The position numbers and the translations under genes were made by a program. The notes beneath the pieces were generated by a model, which saw nothing but the letters and a program-made list of their open reading frames with translations, made no database searches and was not told the origin of the DNA. From contig DPJP01000418.1 of the NCBI GenBank assembly GCA_003542955.1, positions 1 through 13,860 of the forward strand: a DNA stretch of 13,860 nt. The letters run 5' to 3'. Position 1 is the first letter of the stretch. The number at the start of each line of letters is the position of its first letter. Below, piece after piece: positions 1 to 6,993 of the stretch. Origin of the DNA: Armatimonadota bacterium. GTDB taxonomy: Bacteria; Armatimonadota; Zipacnadia; Zipacnadales; UBA11051.

Positions 1-318
1 ATACGAATTACACAGAAATGCCGTAGAGCACGGCCACCGATCGCATTATTGCCACCAACGTCATTGAAAAGTCGTGCAGAACTGTGAGATGGTGAGAATT
101 TGAGAATCTGAGAATCTGAGAAAAGCCAACGCGCTCAGGGGCTCGTACGATCCAGACTTGTCTCAACCCTCGACCCAAACATACCCATCATCCGATATCT
201 CCCCTCCGCAGGTGGTCGCTTGGGCACATTCGGGAGACGCGTGGGGGTCGCCGTGTTCGCGTTACCCCCATGGCACCGCTTCCGAAGGGCCACGCCTTCT
301 CGTCTTGCTCCGCGGGTG
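1..318. other. Non-coding stretch at window start
   Basis: I see no convincing gene here. Open frames in this stretch lack ribosome binding sites and recognisable protein sequence. It contains an AT-richer first 130 bases with an octamer tandem repeat at 93-124. There is also a possible hairpin at 242-270 (TGGGGGT at 242-248 pairing with ACCCCCA at 264-270, 15-nt loop). From about 278 the sequence resembles the lower flank of the second palindromic element (TTCNGAAGGGC followed by GGTGTTRAGA), so the first element may begin before its clear inverted repeat. Confidence 0.6.
93..124. repeat. Tandem octamer repeat (TGAGAATY, 4 units)
   Basis: Four consecutive 8-base units read TGAGAATT, TGAGAATC, TGAGAATC, TGAGAAAA. 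The tract is purine-rich on the plus strand and sits in AT-richer sequence than the rest of the window. It is outside any supported gene. It could be a slippage-prone microsatellite; no function is visible. Confidence 0.8.
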
Positions 319-367
319 TTGAGATGCCGCACGGAGAACATCATGCGACCGGGGCCGGATGGGGCCC

Positions 368-411
368 GTCAGCGCCCCGTCCCACGTACGGCCGCGGATC
401 GGGACGCTGAC
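368..411 (+). repeat. Internal hairpin 1 of copy 1
   Basis: GTCAGCG at 368-374 pairs perfectly with CGCTGAC at 405-411. This sits inside the larger GGGGCCGGATGGG/CCCATTTGGCCCC pairing (351-363 with 413-425). The matching stem in copy 2 has the fifth pair changed from G-C to C-G, so pairing is kept while sequence changes. The apical part of the stem is much weaker here than in copy 2. Confidence 0.65.
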
Positions 412-520
412 ACCCATTTGGCCCCTCCTTTCGCGTGCCGGTGCTAACGAGTGTGGGGCACGGGCGACGGCACGGCGAGGTCGGCAACGATGTTCGTGAA
501 CCAACCCGTGAAGGGAACGC

Positions 521-590
521 CAACACCCAGCGACGTGAACCACACCGTCCCGTGCATCGACCCCCGCGAACCACGCCGGATCGGCACAGC
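521..590 (+). repeat. 70-bp insertion inside copy 1 with degenerate GTGAACCA repeats
   Basis: Copy 2 joins AACGC directly to CCTTCG. Copy 1 has AACGC at 516-520 and CCTTCG at 591-596 with 70 bases between. The motif GTGAACCA occurs at 496-503 (before the insertion) and 535-542, and GCGAACCA at 566-573. CCCGTG follows the first two (505-510 and 549-554). The insertion therefore looks like an imperfect internal duplication of the core rather than foreign DNA. Confidence 0.55.
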
Positions 591-620
591 CCTTCGAGAG
601 GAGGGGCCGAATGGGTGCGC

Positions 621-642
621 CCGCGCCGTCGTTCGGGTGCGG
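621..642 (+). repeat. Internal hairpin 2 of copy 1
   Basis: CCGCGCC at 621-627 pairs with GGTGCGG at 636-642, seven pairs with one G-T wobble and an 8-base loop. It is nested inside GGGGCCGAATGGG (603-615) and CCCATCCGGCCCC (651-663). The equivalent copy 2 stem uses an unrelated sequence (CTGCGC/GCGCAG) but a similar loop (GTCGTTC here, GTCGTAT there). Confidence 0.5.
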
Positions 643-690
643 GAGCAGGCCCCATCCGGCCCCGGTTGCATGCTCCCTTCCGTCTGATGA

Positions 691-849
691 CGCGGTCGTG
701 GCGTTGGCGTTACTGCTCCTCCACAGAAAACTCCCCGCTCCGGCAGGCCGCACTGTAGTGCGTTGTCGAATATGTGAGGGAGCCGCATCCGAGAGCTTCG
801 CTCGCGCAACGTACCGTACCAGGCTGCCACCCGGAGGGAGGAGAGAGCC
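691..849 (+). other. Leader region upstream of the membrane-protein pair
   Basis: No gene is seen. The stretch contains an inverted repeat CGCACT/AGTGCG at 749-762 separated by two bases, which could be a small operator, and a weak GAATAT -10-like hexamer at 768-773 with no good -35 box. A strong purine-rich ribosome binding site, GGAGGGAGGAG at about 834-844, precedes the ATG at 850. Promoter position is not resolved. Confidence 0.4.
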
Positions 850-1473
850 ATGGATTGGCGGAGGCCCGAGCCCGGCGTCGACCCATTCGACAACTGCGAA
901 CTCATCTTCCCCAGGTCCACGGGCTGGAGCGCTCTACTGCTCAGCGCCGGAGTGATCCTGCTGGTCGCGGTGCTGATCATCTTCATGAGCCCCGGCACCC
1001 CGCTCAAGGGCCTGGTCGGCCTCATCACGCTTGCGGTCGCGGTGCTCGTGCTCGCCACGATGATCCTCATCTCAACCGTGCAGGGGGGCAGGACCGGCAT
1101 CAGCCCCGAGGGCATTGTGTTGCTGGACTGGCGCAGGCGACACATACTGCTGCCATATACCCATATAGTGAATATGACCGAGGCCATCCGACCGATGCGG
1201 AGCGCGCAGGAGTACACCCTCACACTCGAGGTGCGCGAGGGTGCGGGCACCAGGCGGCTGCGGGTGGCGCGCTTCGTCAGCGCAGCGTTTGGCGGGGCGC
1301 CTGAGCGGTTCGTCGAGTTGCGTGACGCAGTGGCCCGTCGCGCCGGGCTCAGCACACCCGATGAGGAAAAGCGTGGCCTCGACCTGCTGACGACCTCGTG
1401 CTTCGGCTTCAGCGCGTATGTCCGGCACTGGACGCGGACTGGAATGGATGGCCCCGACGATGCGGCTGGCTGA
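850..1473 (+). CDS. Small two-TM membrane protein, PH-like cytoplasmic domain (paralog 1)
   Basis: The 207-residue product starts at an ATG with a very strong Shine-Dalgarno tract a few bases upstream. Two hydrophobic segments lie at about residues 26-46 and 54-75. A soluble, mostly beta-looking domain follows (about 80-165), with GISPEGIVLLDWRRRHILLPYTHI, here given only as its key pattern G-I-x-x-(E/D)-G-(I/L)-V and D-W. Two TM helices followed by a bacterial-PH-like (YdbS/DUF304-like) fold is an architecture I recognise only loosely, so no specific function is assigned. The downstream gene encodes a diverged copy with the same layout, and the two frames overlap. I infer an inner-membrane location with the C-terminal domain in the cytoplasm. 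The ligand is unknown. Confidence 0.75.
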   Translation: MDWRRPEPGVDPFDNCELIFPRSTGWSALLLSAGVILLVAVLIIFMSPGTPLKGLVGLITLAVAVLVLATMILISTVQGGRTGISPEGIVLLDWRRRHILLPYTHIVNMTEAIRPMRSAQEYTLTLEVREGAGTRRLRVARFVSAAFGGAPERFVELRDAVARRAGLSTPDEEKRGLDLLTTSCFGFSAYVRHWTRTGMDGPDDAAG

Positions 1474-2020
1474 TTGTGATACCGTCTACCACGCGAGCGT
1501 CGGCGGCTACTGGCAGGCCGCGAAGTCCTTCGGCGCTATGGTGCTGCTGATGATGCTGGCCTTCGCGATGATCCCCGACGCGATGCTTGCCTTCGGCGCC
1601 ATCACCTGCATCAATATGGTACTGGTCTATCGCACTATCCACACAAGTATGCGGCAGCGCAACCAGAAGGTCGGCATCTGCGCGGATGGGCTCGTCACCC
1701 GCGACTGGCTCTACCGCATTCGGATGATCCCCTGGGAGCGGATCGCGCTTGTTGCCGAGCAGGCCTCCCCCCGCCGGAAGAACTCCATGCGCGTCTTGAC
1801 CGTGCTGGTCGCCAATGAGCGTGGCGAGGGGCGCCCGATCGACATCGCCCACTACGCGCCGACACCGTTCCCCGAGACCGCCGACACCTGTGAGCAGCTC
1901 CGCGAGGAGATCGCGCGGCGGTGCGAGTTCACGACGGGGCTTCTGAGTGCGGGCGGGGAGTGCTCATCTGGTGGCGGGTCGGATACTGATCCCGAGGACA
2001 CGACGGGGACCGGGGGCTGA
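1448..2020 (+). CDS. Small two-TM membrane protein, PH-like cytoplasmic domain (paralog 2)
   Basis: The frame is open from an ATG at 1418, but that start would overlap the upstream gene by 56 bases and has no ribosome binding site. ATGs at 1448 and 1460 are better candidates, and I use 1448. The similarity to the upstream protein begins just after these starts (ADCDTVYH here, DNCELIFP there). From 1448 the product is about 190 residues. Two hydrophobic segments lie within the first 62 residues, followed by a soluble domain with the same G-I-x-x-D-G-L-V and D-W pattern as paralog 1. The C-terminus ends in a low-complexity S/G/T/D tail. Translational coupling with the upstream gene is likely from the overlap. 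The stop lies only five bases from the stop of the convergent gene, with no terminator visible between. Confidence 0.7.
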   Translation: MAPTMRLADCDTVYHASVGGYWQAAKSFGAMVLLMMLAFAMIPDAMLAFGAITCINMVLVYRTIHTSMRQRNQKVGICADGLVTRDWLYRIRMIPWERIALVAEQASPRRKNSMRVLTVLVANERGEGRPIDIAHYAPTPFPETADTCEQLREEIARRCEFTTGLLSAGGECSSGGGSDTDPEDTTGTGG

Positions 2021-2025
2021 CGAGC

Positions 2026-3987
2026 CTACCCGAACCAGACCTGGTAGCTGCGGAAGGCTTCTCCCCCGAAGAGCGCCACAAAGCTCCAGACGCCCCCCGC
2101 AAGCACGAAGTGCCCTAACACCAGCCCGATGGCGGCGGGGACAAGCCTGCGGTACAGGCGCACCCCGCCCAGGCGCAAAGCAACCGACTTCAGCACCGCC
2201 GCGACCAGGAGTTCGCCCCACAGCCGGTAGCCCCGCGTGACACCGATCACGAAGCCCAGGTGGTGGAGCGGGAAGCGCGGCACGCGCGTGCGGATAAGCG
2301 TCAGCCCGATGGTCGCTATGATGCCCCAGGCGATGGCGATGGTCTCGCCGCGGCTACGCGGTATTCCCTCGCCCGCGGCCGTCTTCAGCAGCCCGTAAGC
2401 GTACTTGGCATCGCTCACCCGCATGCCGCCGCCGTGCGTGCCGCCCTCGAGGAAGTTGGCCCCGTGCCCGTAGTAGGCGCCAAGCTGCACGACGTAGGAG
2501 ACGCCCATCCCCAGAACCAGCGCCAGCAGCAGAATAGTCACCATCTCGCGCCGGTGGATGCGGCCGACGTCGGCGATGCGCAGGCTCTCGAAATGATACG
2601 CCGAGAGGTTCGGCAAGTACCCGCGGGTCAGGAACCAGCAGGTGTAGTAGACGGTCAGGTTGCGCGCCCCGCCGGAGCGCTTGAAGAACTCCGTGCCGAA
2701 GACCGAGGTCAGCATCATGTTCGCGCGACTGACCGGATAGGCCCACTGCACCGGGAGCCCCGTCTCGGAGCGGATGCGCGCGTAGGTGAGCGCCATCAGC
2801 AGCAACATGCCGAAGTAGAGCGCGGTCGTCATCAGCGACATGCCCGCGGCGCGACCCCAGAGCAGGGCGCCGACGATGCTGATTGCCAGGCCCCACGCCG
2901 CCCAGGTCTCCCGCTGCGCCCCACGCCCACTGAAGGCGCGACCGAACACGCTGACCAGATGCCCGCGCGCGGCCCAGATCAGGAACAGGCCCAGCGCCAC
3001 GAAGGAGCCCGCCGACTGGCTGTAATCGTGCGGGAACTCGGGGATGTCATAGCCCAGGGTCAGCGCAGTGACGGCCTCGGCCTTCGAGAGCGCGTAGAAG
3101 ACCAGCGAGGAGACGACGACCTCCTGCGGCATCATGTAGCCCAGCCCCGCCACATCCGGCTGGTGGTAGAAGACTAAGTCGCTGAGCGCCGTCCACGGCC
3201 TTTCCGTGAAGAGCCCACCCAGTGGGTACTCGAGCCCGAGCGCGGGCACGGAGGGGTTGAAGGCATGGAGGATATTGAGCAGGTTGTAGAGCGCCGACAG
3301 GCCAAAGCCGATCCACATCACCGGGTCGCGCCAGAGCTGTGGAATGCTGCGGCCGTGCTCGCCCGGCGCGGTCATCGACAGCGGTATCTCGGTCAACTGG
3401 AAGCTCAGGCGCTCGCGCTCTGACCACTCATCGTAGAAGAGCACCGCCGCGCACAGCATGCCACCGAGGATGAACATGAACAGCGTCGACCATGAGGCCA
3501 GCGGCACGATCCAGTGCGCCCACGGTACGGGCCCCTCGGTGCCCTCGTAGTAGGTGCGGATGACCTCGGGGTCCTGCGGCGTCAGCCAACCGGGGAGGTA
3601 TTGCGCGTATTCGGCCCAGCCGTTCTCGGGGGTGGCGAAGTAGCGCAGCGCGGTCAGCTCCGGCATGAACTCGCGCAAGGCCCCGCCGGAGGTGAGTGCC
3701 ACCGACAGCGTCAGGAAGACGTAAACGAAGAGCAACTCCTGCCTGCAGAGGCGGAAGGCCCGGCCGATGGGGGCGACGGCGAGCAGCAGCACCAGGCCCA
3801 CCAGCGCCGGGATCGGCGGCACGCTCATGCCAACCTGCGCGCTGAGCGTGATGAGCGCGGCGTACTTGCACCAGATGTTGGCGCCGATGAGCATCGCCAC
3901 GGCGATGACGAACGAGCGCACCGTCACCGCGCGGCGCAGTTGTGGCTGTTCGTCCGTTCGGTTGATCGTGTGTTCAGCGGTTGCCAT
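2026..3987 (-). CDS. DUF6785/DUF6784 family multi-pass membrane protein
   Basis: This 653-residue polytopic protein has about a dozen hydrophobic segments spread over its length. The first 60 residues hold a short charged N-terminus and a first helix (SFVIAVAMLIGANIW). The middle matches the DUF6785 pattern with conserved aromatic stretches. The last 90 or so residues fit the DUF6784 C-terminal domain (FPLHHLGFVIGVTRGYRLW, then a K-S-x-x-L-R-x-G-G motif and Y-R-R). I know of no established substrate; a transport or membrane-assembly role is plausible but unproven. The ATG at 3985-3987 has no purine-rich ribosome binding site, although it begins 26 bases after the stop of the UroD-like gene, so translation may depend on coupling. 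It is the last gene of the six-gene minus-strand run. Confidence 0.85.
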   Translation of the reverse strand: MATAEHTINRTDEQPQLRRAVTVRSFVIAVAMLIGANIWCKYAALITLSAQVGMSVPPIPALVGLVLLLAVAPIGRAFRLCRQELLFVYVFLTLSVALTSGGALREFMPELTALRYFATPENGWAEYAQYLPGWLTPQDPEVIRTYYEGTEGPVPWAHWIVPLASWSTLFMFILGGMLCAAVLFYDEWSERERLSFQLTEIPLSMTAPGEHGRSIPQLWRDPVMWIGFGLSALYNLLNILHAFNPSVPALGLEYPLGGLFTERPWTALSDLVFYHQPDVAGLGYMMPQEVVVSSLVFYALSKAEAVTALTLGYDIPEFPHDYSQSAGSFVALGLFLIWAARGHLVSVFGRAFSGRGAQRETWAAWGLAISIVGALLWGRAAGMSLMTTALYFGMLLLMALTYARIRSETGLPVQWAYPVSRANMMLTSVFGTEFFKRSGGARNLTVYYTCWFLTRGYLPNLSAYHFESLRIADVGRIHRREMVTILLLALVLGMGVSYVVQLGAYYGHGANFLEGGTHGGGMRVSDAKYAYGLLKTAAGEGIPRSRGETIAIAWGIIATIGLTLIRTRVPRFPLHHLGFVIGVTRGYRLWGELLVAAVLKSVALRLGGVRLYRRLVPAAIGLVLGHFVLAGGVWSFVALFGGEAFRSYQVWFG

Positions 3988-4013
3988 GGGCTGTGGGGAG
4001 CAGTCGCGCCGGC

Positions 4014-5144
4014 TCAGGTCCCGGAGGCGGCCTGGAACAGCGCCAGGATGTTCTCCGGCGGCACATCGGCCTGGATGTTATGGACTGTGTTGACGACGTA
4101 GCCGCCGCCTTCGCCGAGGATGCCGATGATGCGCCGCGTCTCGGCCGCTACCTCCTCCGGCGTGCCGTTCGGCAGGATGTGCTGGGTATCGATGCCGCCC
4201 CAGAAGCTGAGCCGGTCGCCGAACTCGGCCTTCAGCTCGGCTGCGTCCATCCCCTGAGCGGTCACCTGCACCGGGTTGATGATGTCTATGCCGTTCTCGA
4301 TCAGTCGGGGGAGAAATTGCCGCACCGCGCCGCAGCTGTGTTGGAATACCTTTGCGTCGGTGTGCGCCTTGATGAAGGAGATGACCTCCCGGTGGCGCGG
4401 GTGGACAAACCGGTCATAGTACTCGAGCGACATCATCGGCCCGCCCTGGTGGCCCAGATCGTCGGCCACCTGCACCACCTGCACATACTGCCCGATGTGC
4501 TTCAGGTGCGCCTCCCAGTAGGCGAGGTGCTGCTCGAGGAGGATATCCAGGAGCTTGTCGAGGAAGGCCTCGTTGAGCACCATGTCCATCATGTAGTTCT
4601 CGAACCCGCGCAGGTACCAGGCGAGTTCAAAGAACGAGGCCGGGCCGAAGACGACCAGCCCGTAGTCGGTGGTCTCGTACAGGTCCCGCGCGATCTCCCC
4701 CATCGCCAGAACACCGGGATCATCGACACCGAGGGGCGCCGGGATGTCGTAGTGGTCGAGGTCCTCGGCGGAGAGACCGGCCAGCGGGTGGTTGGCCATG
4801 TCGTAGTAGAGCGGCTTGCTCTTGGGCATCCGCCAGAGTATCCCCCAGGCGTCGGTGTAGAGGTAATAGTCGTCATCCGCACCCGTCTCGACCGCGGCCT
4901 GGGCGCGCAGCCCGGCATCGAGGAAGCGCGTGTCGACGCCGAGGACGTCGAGCACGGCATCGCCCGGCCTGGCGAGCTGCTGCTTGAAGTCGAGGATGAC
5001 CGTTTCCTCCTCGATTCCCAGGAGCTGCTTGAGCCCATCATAGGCGTTGCGGTGGATGCCGGTGACGATGCCCCCGAGGTCAATGGGAGCCCTGTCGGGC
5101 TGCTTGTGGTTGAGTGCGGCAAGAAGACGTTCTCGTGGTGTCAT
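4014..5144 (-). CDS. Uroporphyrinogen decarboxylase family protein (MtaA/CmuA-like)
   Basis: The 376-residue product begins MTPRERLLAALNHKQPDRAP, the typical N-terminus of the UroD/MtaA/CmuA superfamily. The ATG at 5144 is preceded by GGAGGG about eight bases upstream. A longer open frame reaches 5255, but its extra residues overlap the upstream gene and are unlike the family. A His-x-Cys-Gly motif at 269-272 (FQHSCGAVRQFLP) matches the zinc site of methylcobamide:thiol methyltransferases. The C-terminal Cys ligand of MtaA is not obvious; H355 in NTVHNIQADVPPENI sits in the equivalent stretch. True haem-pathway UroD is unlikely given this motif. A corrinoid- or thiol-linked methyl transfer is plausible, but no corrinoid protein is encoded in the window. 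It lies 19 bases after the dehydratase gene. Confidence 0.85.
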   Translation of the reverse strand: MTPRERLLAALNHKQPDRAPIDLGGIVTGIHRNAYDGLKQLLGIEEETVILDFKQQLARPGDAVLDVLGVDTRFLDAGLRAQAAVETGADDDYYLYTDAWGILWRMPKSKPLYYDMANHPLAGLSAEDLDHYDIPAPLGVDDPGVLAMGEIARDLYETTDYGLVVFGPASFFELAWYLRGFENYMMDMVLNEAFLDKLLDILLEQHLAYWEAHLKHIGQYVQVVQVADDLGHQGGPMMSLEYYDRFVHPRHREVISFIKAHTDAKVFQHSCGAVRQFLPRLIENGIDIINPVQVTAQGMDAAELKAEFGDRLSFWGGIDTQHILPNGTPEEVAAETRRIIGILGEGGGYVVNTVHNIQADVPPENILALFQAASGT

Positions 5145-5163
5145 CTGCACACCCTCCGGCGAT

Positions 5164-6159
5164 TCAGCGGTTCCTGTACCATTGCTCGAAGAATGCCTTC
5201 CCGCGCGCGTAGGAGGCCTCGAGCCAATCCAGGTGCTCGGCAAACCAGCGCACACTCGCGCGCATGCCGGCCTCCCAATCGACCTCGGGCCGCCAGCCGA
5301 GCGCGGCGAGCTTCTCCCCCGTCATCGAGTAGCGCACGTCGTGGCCGGGCCGGTCCTCGACGTAGGTGATCAGGCTTTCGGGCTTGCCCAGTTCGTGGAG
5401 TATGAGTCTGATTGTCTGCAGGTTGGGGCGCTCGTTGTGGGCCGGGATGTTGTAGGCCTCCCCCGGCTCTCCGCGCTCGAGCACCGCCAGCATCGCCCGG
5501 CAGTGGTCATCCACGTGCAGCCAGTCGCGCACCTGCATGCCGTCGCCGTAGACCGGCAGCGGCTCATCCCGGAGCGCCTTGTAGACAAACAGCGGCACGA
5601 GCTTCTCCGGGTACTGGTAGGGCCCGTAGTTGTTGGCCGGACGGGTGATGAGCACCGGCAGGCCGTAGGTGATCCAGTAGGCGCGGGCCATGGTGTCGGC
5701 GCCGGCCTTCGAGGCCGAGTAAGGGTTGCGGGCGAGCAGGGGGGCATTCTCGTCGAACGAGACGCCCTCCGCCGCGCCGTAGACCTCATCGGTGGACACA
5801 TGGAGGAAGCGCTCGATGCCGACCTCACGGGCGGCCTCGAGCACCCGGAAGGTGCCCTCGAAGTTGGTGCGGACGGCCGCTTCGGCGCCGAAGATGCTGC
5901 GGTCCACATGCGACTCGGCCGCCAGGTGGATGACCCCCTCACAGCCACCCATCGCGCGCCGGACCGCCTCCGCGTCGCAGATGTCGCCCTGGATGAACTC
6001 GACGCGCGCGTCCTCGGCCGCCGCGCCCAGGTTGTCCAGGCTGCCGGCGTATGTGAGCGCATCGAGTATCCTCACCGAGGCCCCGGCCCGGTTCTCCAGA
6101 AGGAACCGGACCAGGTTGCACCCGATGAATCCGCAGCCGCCGGTGACCAGGTACTTCAT
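5164..6159 (-). CDS. dTDP-glucose 4,6-dehydratase (RfbB/RmlB-type SDR)
   Basis: The 331-residue product is an extended short-chain dehydrogenase of normal length for RmlB. The N-terminal TGGCGFIG (6-13) is the NAD-binding glycine motif. H-L-A-A-E-S-H-V-D-R-S at 78-88 is diagnostic of the dTDP-glucose dehydratases. The catalytic T123-D124-E125 triad and the Y147-x-x-x-K151 pair are all present, and YGDGMQVRDWLHVDDH (204-219) is a hallmark of the substrate-binding domain. It should convert dTDP-glucose to dTDP-4-keto-6-deoxyglucose using bound NAD. The ATG is preceded by GGAGAG at suitable spacing. rfbA, rfbC and rfbD are not in this window, so the end product (rhamnose or another deoxysugar) cannot be read here. 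Neighbours in the run are not obviously sugar genes. Confidence 0.93.
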   Translation of the reverse strand: MKYLVTGGCGFIGCNLVRFLLENRAGASVRILDALTYAGSLDNLGAAAEDARVEFIQGDICDAEAVRRAMGGCEGVIHLAAESHVDRSIFGAEAAVRTNFEGTFRVLEAAREVGIERFLHVSTDEVYGAAEGVSFDENAPLLARNPYSASKAGADTMARAYWITYGLPVLITRPANNYGPYQYPEKLVPLFVYKALRDEPLPVYGDGMQVRDWLHVDDHCRAMLAVLERGEPGEAYNIPAHNERPNLQTIRLILHELGKPESLITYVEDRPGHDVRYSMTGEKLAALGWRPEVDWEAGMRASVRWFAEHLDWLEASYARGKAFFEQWYRNR

Positions 6160-6213
6160 TGGCTCATCTCTCCAGTCCCCGCGTGCAGGGCAGGCCGTGT
6201 CGAGCCGCAGGGA

Positions 6214-6990
6214 TCAAAGCCCCAGCAGGCGCTGGAGGTTCTCTCCCCAGATGAGTTGCTTGTTCTCCTCGGTCGTCTCAACGTGCTTCATCTTCAACAG
6301 CGCCGGGCCCGGGTACTTCATCGGGATGCCGCTGCCGAAGAGCACGCGCTCGGGGCCAATCGCCTCGATGAGCACCTTCATCTCCTTGCCCATGAAGACG
6401 CTGCTGCGCGATATCTCGATGGAGGAGTTCGCCGGCAGCGTGTCCGCCTCCCTGACGAAGCGCGACCCGGCAAAGCCCAGGCCCTCGATGATGATGAAGG
6501 TCGTCTGCGGGTGATCCGCGCAGAGCTGGGCGACGTCATTGAGCACCAGGTCGGGCGCGTCGACCATCCAGTGGCTCTGGCGGTAGTCGACCTGCCGCTG
6601 GACGATGGTGACCGGCAGCCCGCGCTCAGTGCAGGCCTCACAGAGGCTGTGAGCGGGCGCGTCGAGAACGCGGTAGTCATGGTACTGTGGATATATGCGG
6701 ATGCCTTTGGCGCCCATCTCGTTGGCGCACCAGTCGAGGTCGTACTCCCAGTCCATGTAGGCCGGATTGATCACCCCGAACGGCACCAGGCGATCGAGAT
6801 AGCCCGCTATCTCGGAGCTGAGTTCCTCGTTGCCGCGCTGGCCGTTGCGGTACATGACCGCGGAGAGCGAGCCGACGCAGGCCTTGTCGATGCCGTTCTC
6901 ATCCATGAGTGCCACCAGTTCGGCGGCGGTGTTGTGGCGGATCTGCCTGGCGAACCAGTGCCCCAGATAGGCGTTCGCATCGAATACCAT
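6214..6990 (-). CDS. Amidohydrolase_2-fold protein lacking the metal ligands
   Basis: The 258-residue product has the same length and order of elements as the adjacent upstream amidohydrolase, but each expected metal-site position is changed. The first-strand HxH is N6-A-Y8 (FDANAYLGHW). The lysine position is R98 (GIRIYP). The mid-barrel histidines fall at Q131 and near E169. The last-strand aspartate is G221 (LFGSGIPMKYP). These assignments come from reading the two proteins side by side, not from an alignment program. This resembles a subfamily starting FDxNAxxGHW that I know only as 'amidohydrolase family protein'. It may be a catalytically inactive partner or use different chemistry. The ATG lies three bases after the stop of the intact paralog, so the two are almost certainly co-translated. 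Confidence 0.75.
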   Translation of the reverse strand: MVFDANAYLGHWFARQIRHNTAAELVALMDENGIDKACVGSLSAVMYRNGQRGNEELSSEIAGYLDRLVPFGVINPAYMDWEYDLDWCANEMGAKGIRIYPQYHDYRVLDAPAHSLCEACTERGLPVTIVQRQVDYRQSHWMVDAPDLVLNDVAQLCADHPQTTFIIIEGLGFAGSRFVREADTLPANSSIEISRSSVFMGKEMKVLIEAIGPERVLFGSGIPMKYPGPALLKMKHVETTEENKQLIWGENLQRLLGL

Positions 6991-6993
6991 TAT

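Larger units (their letters stand above)
319..690 (+). repeat. Structured palindromic dispersed element, copy 1
   Basis: The ends carry GGGGCCGGATGGG at 351-363 and its exact complement CCCATCCGGCCCC at 651-663. The inverted repeat extends outward to 342-363/651-672 with 21 of 22 positions matching. All arms share an outer motif of the form TVAGAYG about 30-40 bases further out, which is why I set the limits at about 319 and 690. Inside are two hairpins: 351-425 (closed by GGGGCCGGATGGG and CCCATTTGGCCCC, with an inner GTCAGCG/CGCTGAC stem) and 603-663 (inner stem 621-642). A core between them includes GGGGCACGGGCGA and GTGAACCAACCCGTG. A relative in reverse orientation lies at 13271-13580. 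This copy has 70 extra bases at 521-590. Exact boundaries and any target-site duplication are uncertain. It could be a MITE, a BIME-like mosaic repeat or a structured RNA. Confidence 0.8.

Noticed and set aside
319..690. CRISPR array or CRISPR-like repeat
   Set aside because: Repeated motifs are inverted and irregularly spaced with no constant repeat-spacer pattern, and there are no cas genes.
262..753. Long minus-strand open frame across element copy 1, partly similar to a plus-strand frame (13299-13841) across copy 2
   Set aside because: The shared residues (for example RSLHGLVH and VPIRG) follow directly from nucleotide similarity of the repeat. The 70-bp difference breaks the shared frame, there is no ribosome binding site, and the composition is Arg/Pro-rich as expected for GC-rich non-coding DNA.
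4015..5369. Long plus-strand frames opposite the UroD-like and dehydratase genes (for example 3981-5369 and 5047-7032)
   Set aside because: These are antisense shadows of well-recognised minus-strand genes in GC-rich DNA; they have no family resemblance and no start signals.
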